A stretch of DNA of 7,352 nt, from NCBI GenBank assembly GCA_900556555.1, contig USPF01000077.1:1-7352 (forward strand). Direction: 5' to 3'. The notes beneath the pieces are model-generated. The model was not told the origin of the DNA. It made no database searches and worked only from the letters and a program-made list of their open reading frames with translations. Positions 6,452-7,352 of this stretch are shown here, one piece after another. Numbering within the stretch: the first letter of the stretch is position 1; every line of letters starts with the position of its first letter. Made by a program: the position numbers and the translations under genes. The DNA is from an uncultured Blautia sp. GTDB taxonomy: Bacteria > Bacillota > Clostridia > Lachnospirales > Lachnospiraceae.

Positions 6452-7063
6452 CTATTTCGTTGCAACAATACTTATCCAATGATTTTTTGTATTTGAATAC
6501 GTTTTTATCTCTGTAAAACCTGCTTCTTTCAAAGCAGCAATGAGTTGATCAGATGTGTAAATCTTCATACCATCAATCAACTTTGTCCATTTTTCATCTG
6601 CGTCATTCGTTCCGTCAGATTCGTTACAAATCAGGAATGTCCCTCCGTTTTTCAGAACTCGATTTACCTCAAAAAAACATTTTTCCAATCCCGGCCAGAA
6701 GTAAACTGTCTCAAAAGCAGAAACATAATCAAAAACCGCATCAGGAAAAGGGATAGCAGAGACATCACCTTGAACCACGCAACATTTCCCTTGTTTAATG
6801 GCGGCGGCGTTCAGTTTTTGAGATTCTGCCACACTGACCTTCGAATAATCCATTCCTGTCACATGTCCATTTCCGCATTTGCCCAACCAGGCTACAATAT
6901 TTGCACCGCCTCCGCAACCAACATCCAGTACCGCAGCGTCCGAATTCACTGAGATATTTGAGAATCCCCATTGTGATAACTTGGCGTGACCGATGTTCAT
7001 CATCTTCGTCATCAATTTTCCGCCGAAGCCTTGTGGCTTACGAGTATTTTCAAAGAAGTTCAT
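6452..7063 (-). CDS. Class I SAM-dependent methyltransferase
   Basis: This is a soluble methyltransferase of the Methyltransf_11/UbiE-like type with 203 residues. Motif I for SAM is VLDVGCGGG at 45-53, followed by the acidic residue after strand 2 in GMDYS (70-74), GDV (99-101), the FDYVSAFETVYFW segment (111-123) and VLKNGG (136-141). These cover the whole SAM fold. No substrate domain is present, so the methyl acceptor cannot be named. The ATG at 7063 follows AGGAGG by about 9 bases; an earlier ATG at 7068 is out of frame. It appears to be the first gene of a two-gene unit with the 61-residue protein and is separate from the metal-controlled operon. There are no clustered cysteines of the kind that would suggest an arsenite methyltransferase. 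Confidence 0.9.
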   Translation of the reverse strand: MNFFENTRKPQGFGGKLMTKMMNIGHAKLSQWGFSNISVNSDAAVLDVGCGGGANIVAWLGKCGNGHVTGMDYSKVSVAESQKLNAAAIKQGKCCVVQGDVSAIPFPDAVFDYVSAFETVYFWPGLEKCFFEVNRVLKNGGTFLICNESDGTNDADEKWTKLIDGMKIYTSDQLIAALKEAGFTEIKTYSNTKNHWISIVATK

Positions 7064-7079
7064 TGCATTATTCCTCCTC

Positions 7080-7118
7080 TTTAAATTCTAATTTTCCAAT
7101 TTAACAAACTTGAATTGA
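7080..7118 (-). repeat. Leader repeat, copy upstream of the methyltransferase gene
   Basis: This is the partner of 6413-6451 (30 of 39 identical). It lies between the likely transcript start near 7132 and the AGGAGG site of the methyltransferase, so it would be part of the 5' untranslated leader. In this copy AATTC and GAATT could pair, but that pairing is lost in the other copy, so a conserved hairpin is not supported. Confidence 0.6.
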
Positions 7119-7201
7119 GATTTCATATATTCAAAGGGATTTAATAACTGTTATATTTTATTGTCAAATATCTCTCAAGCCCTTGAAAACACTAAGTTTG
7201 T
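7102..7201 (-). repeat. Right copy of the flanking inverted repeat
   Basis: The minus strand at 7158-7139 carries the same 20-mer as 50-69. Similarity continues for about 37 bases toward the methyltransferase gene and, more weakly, to ACAAACT at 7201-7195 on the other side. The 20-mer overlaps the probable -10 region of the methyltransferase promoter and includes the palindrome ATAACAGTTAT, so here it could serve as a protein-binding site. The left copy has no TTGACA in the matching place. Confidence 0.5.
7139..7167 (-). promoter_or_regulatory. Likely promoter of the methyltransferase unit
   Basis: On the minus strand, TTGACA (7167-7162) is followed after 17 bp by TTAAAT (7144-7139), which matches four of six consensus -10 bases. 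The leader to the ATG at 7063 would be about 70 bases. The -10 region lies inside the 20-base flanking repeat. Confidence 0.5.
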
Positions 7202-7352
7202 CGCAGGTGAGCTTTCCCTTATTGTTTCCCTTGTATTATATTGTCCCATGAGTGTTTACGAACTCTGATAAGGGAAAAAAAAAGAGAAAGAAAATCTTAT
7301 AAAACAGTATAACACAAAATAAAAGTGACATGGTGAACTGATTGAAATGCTT
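7202..7352. other. Non-coding stretch without a supported gene
   Basis: All frames are broken within short distances. Visible details are a repeated TTTCCCTT (7213-7231 region, two copies), the A-run GGGAAAAAAAAA near 7272-7283, and AT-rich sequence up to the window edge. The upstream gene, if any, lies outside the window. Confidence 0.5.

Noticed and set aside
280..7104. Plus-strand open frames of 60-150 codons lying opposite the minus-strand genes
   Set aside because: They overlap well-supported genes, lack convincing ribosome binding sites, and their products show no recognisable family features.
7171..7240. Minus-strand frame ending KLSVFKGLRDI as a remnant of a gene
   Set aside because: Only about 22 codons are open, with no start or ribosome binding site; too short to support.
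1..7352. CRISPR array, tRNA, rRNA or transposase
   Set aside because: No regularly spaced repeats, cloverleaf-like sequence or recombinase motifs were seen on either strand.

Overview
The window reads as a low-GC Gram-positive chromosome, most likely a gut-type anaerobic Clostridium relative (Lachnospiraceae-like). This rests on AT-rich spacers, strong GGAGG ribosome binding sites, and the style of the fumarate-reductase and CadA-type proteins. It is an inference from character, not a database match. All eight genes I support lie on the minus strand, so transcription runs from high to low coordinates. Plus-strand reading frames look like shadows.

Right part (about 7200 to 6200): a class I SAM-dependent methyltransferase is followed by a 61-residue protein resembling the DUF6440 family. 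The same roughly 39-bp leader (77% identical) lies just upstream of the ribosome binding site of each gene. The methyltransferase has a plausible promoter of its own.

Centre and left (about 6085 to 136): a consensus promoter (TTGACA, 16 bp, TATAAT) overlaps a perfect 14-8-14 inverted repeat and drives a CadC/SmtB-type ArsR-family metal sensor. Then come a Zn/Cd/Pb-type P1B ATPase (CadA), a small membrane-anchored protein with a flavinylation-type motif (DAVTGAT) joined to a fragment resembling a peptide-transporter substrate-binding protein, a compact five-helix cytochrome b with four membrane histidines, a fumarate reductase flavoprotein, and its three-cluster iron-sulfur subunit. From cadA onward genes are 16 bp or less apart or overlap by 4 bp, and no terminator is visible between them. 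The simplest reading is one six-gene operon under metal control, although internal promoters cannot be excluded.

How it may work: the sensor should release the operator when it binds soft metal or zinc, and CadA should export that metal. The three downstream redox subunits form a membrane fumarate reductase. The small protein would place a covalent FMN on the outer face of the membrane beside the two hemes. Coupling of metal stress, an outward-facing flavin and fumarate reduction is the most unusual feature here and is inference from gene order and motifs. The flavoprotein has Gln where the FAD-linking His of classical FrdA/SdhA lies, which fits non-covalent FAD and a bias toward fumarate reduction.

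The two window ends carry inward-facing copies of a repeat: an identical 20-mer inside about 100 bp of weaker similarity. It brackets the whole gene cluster and may mark an old mobile boundary or a shared control site.
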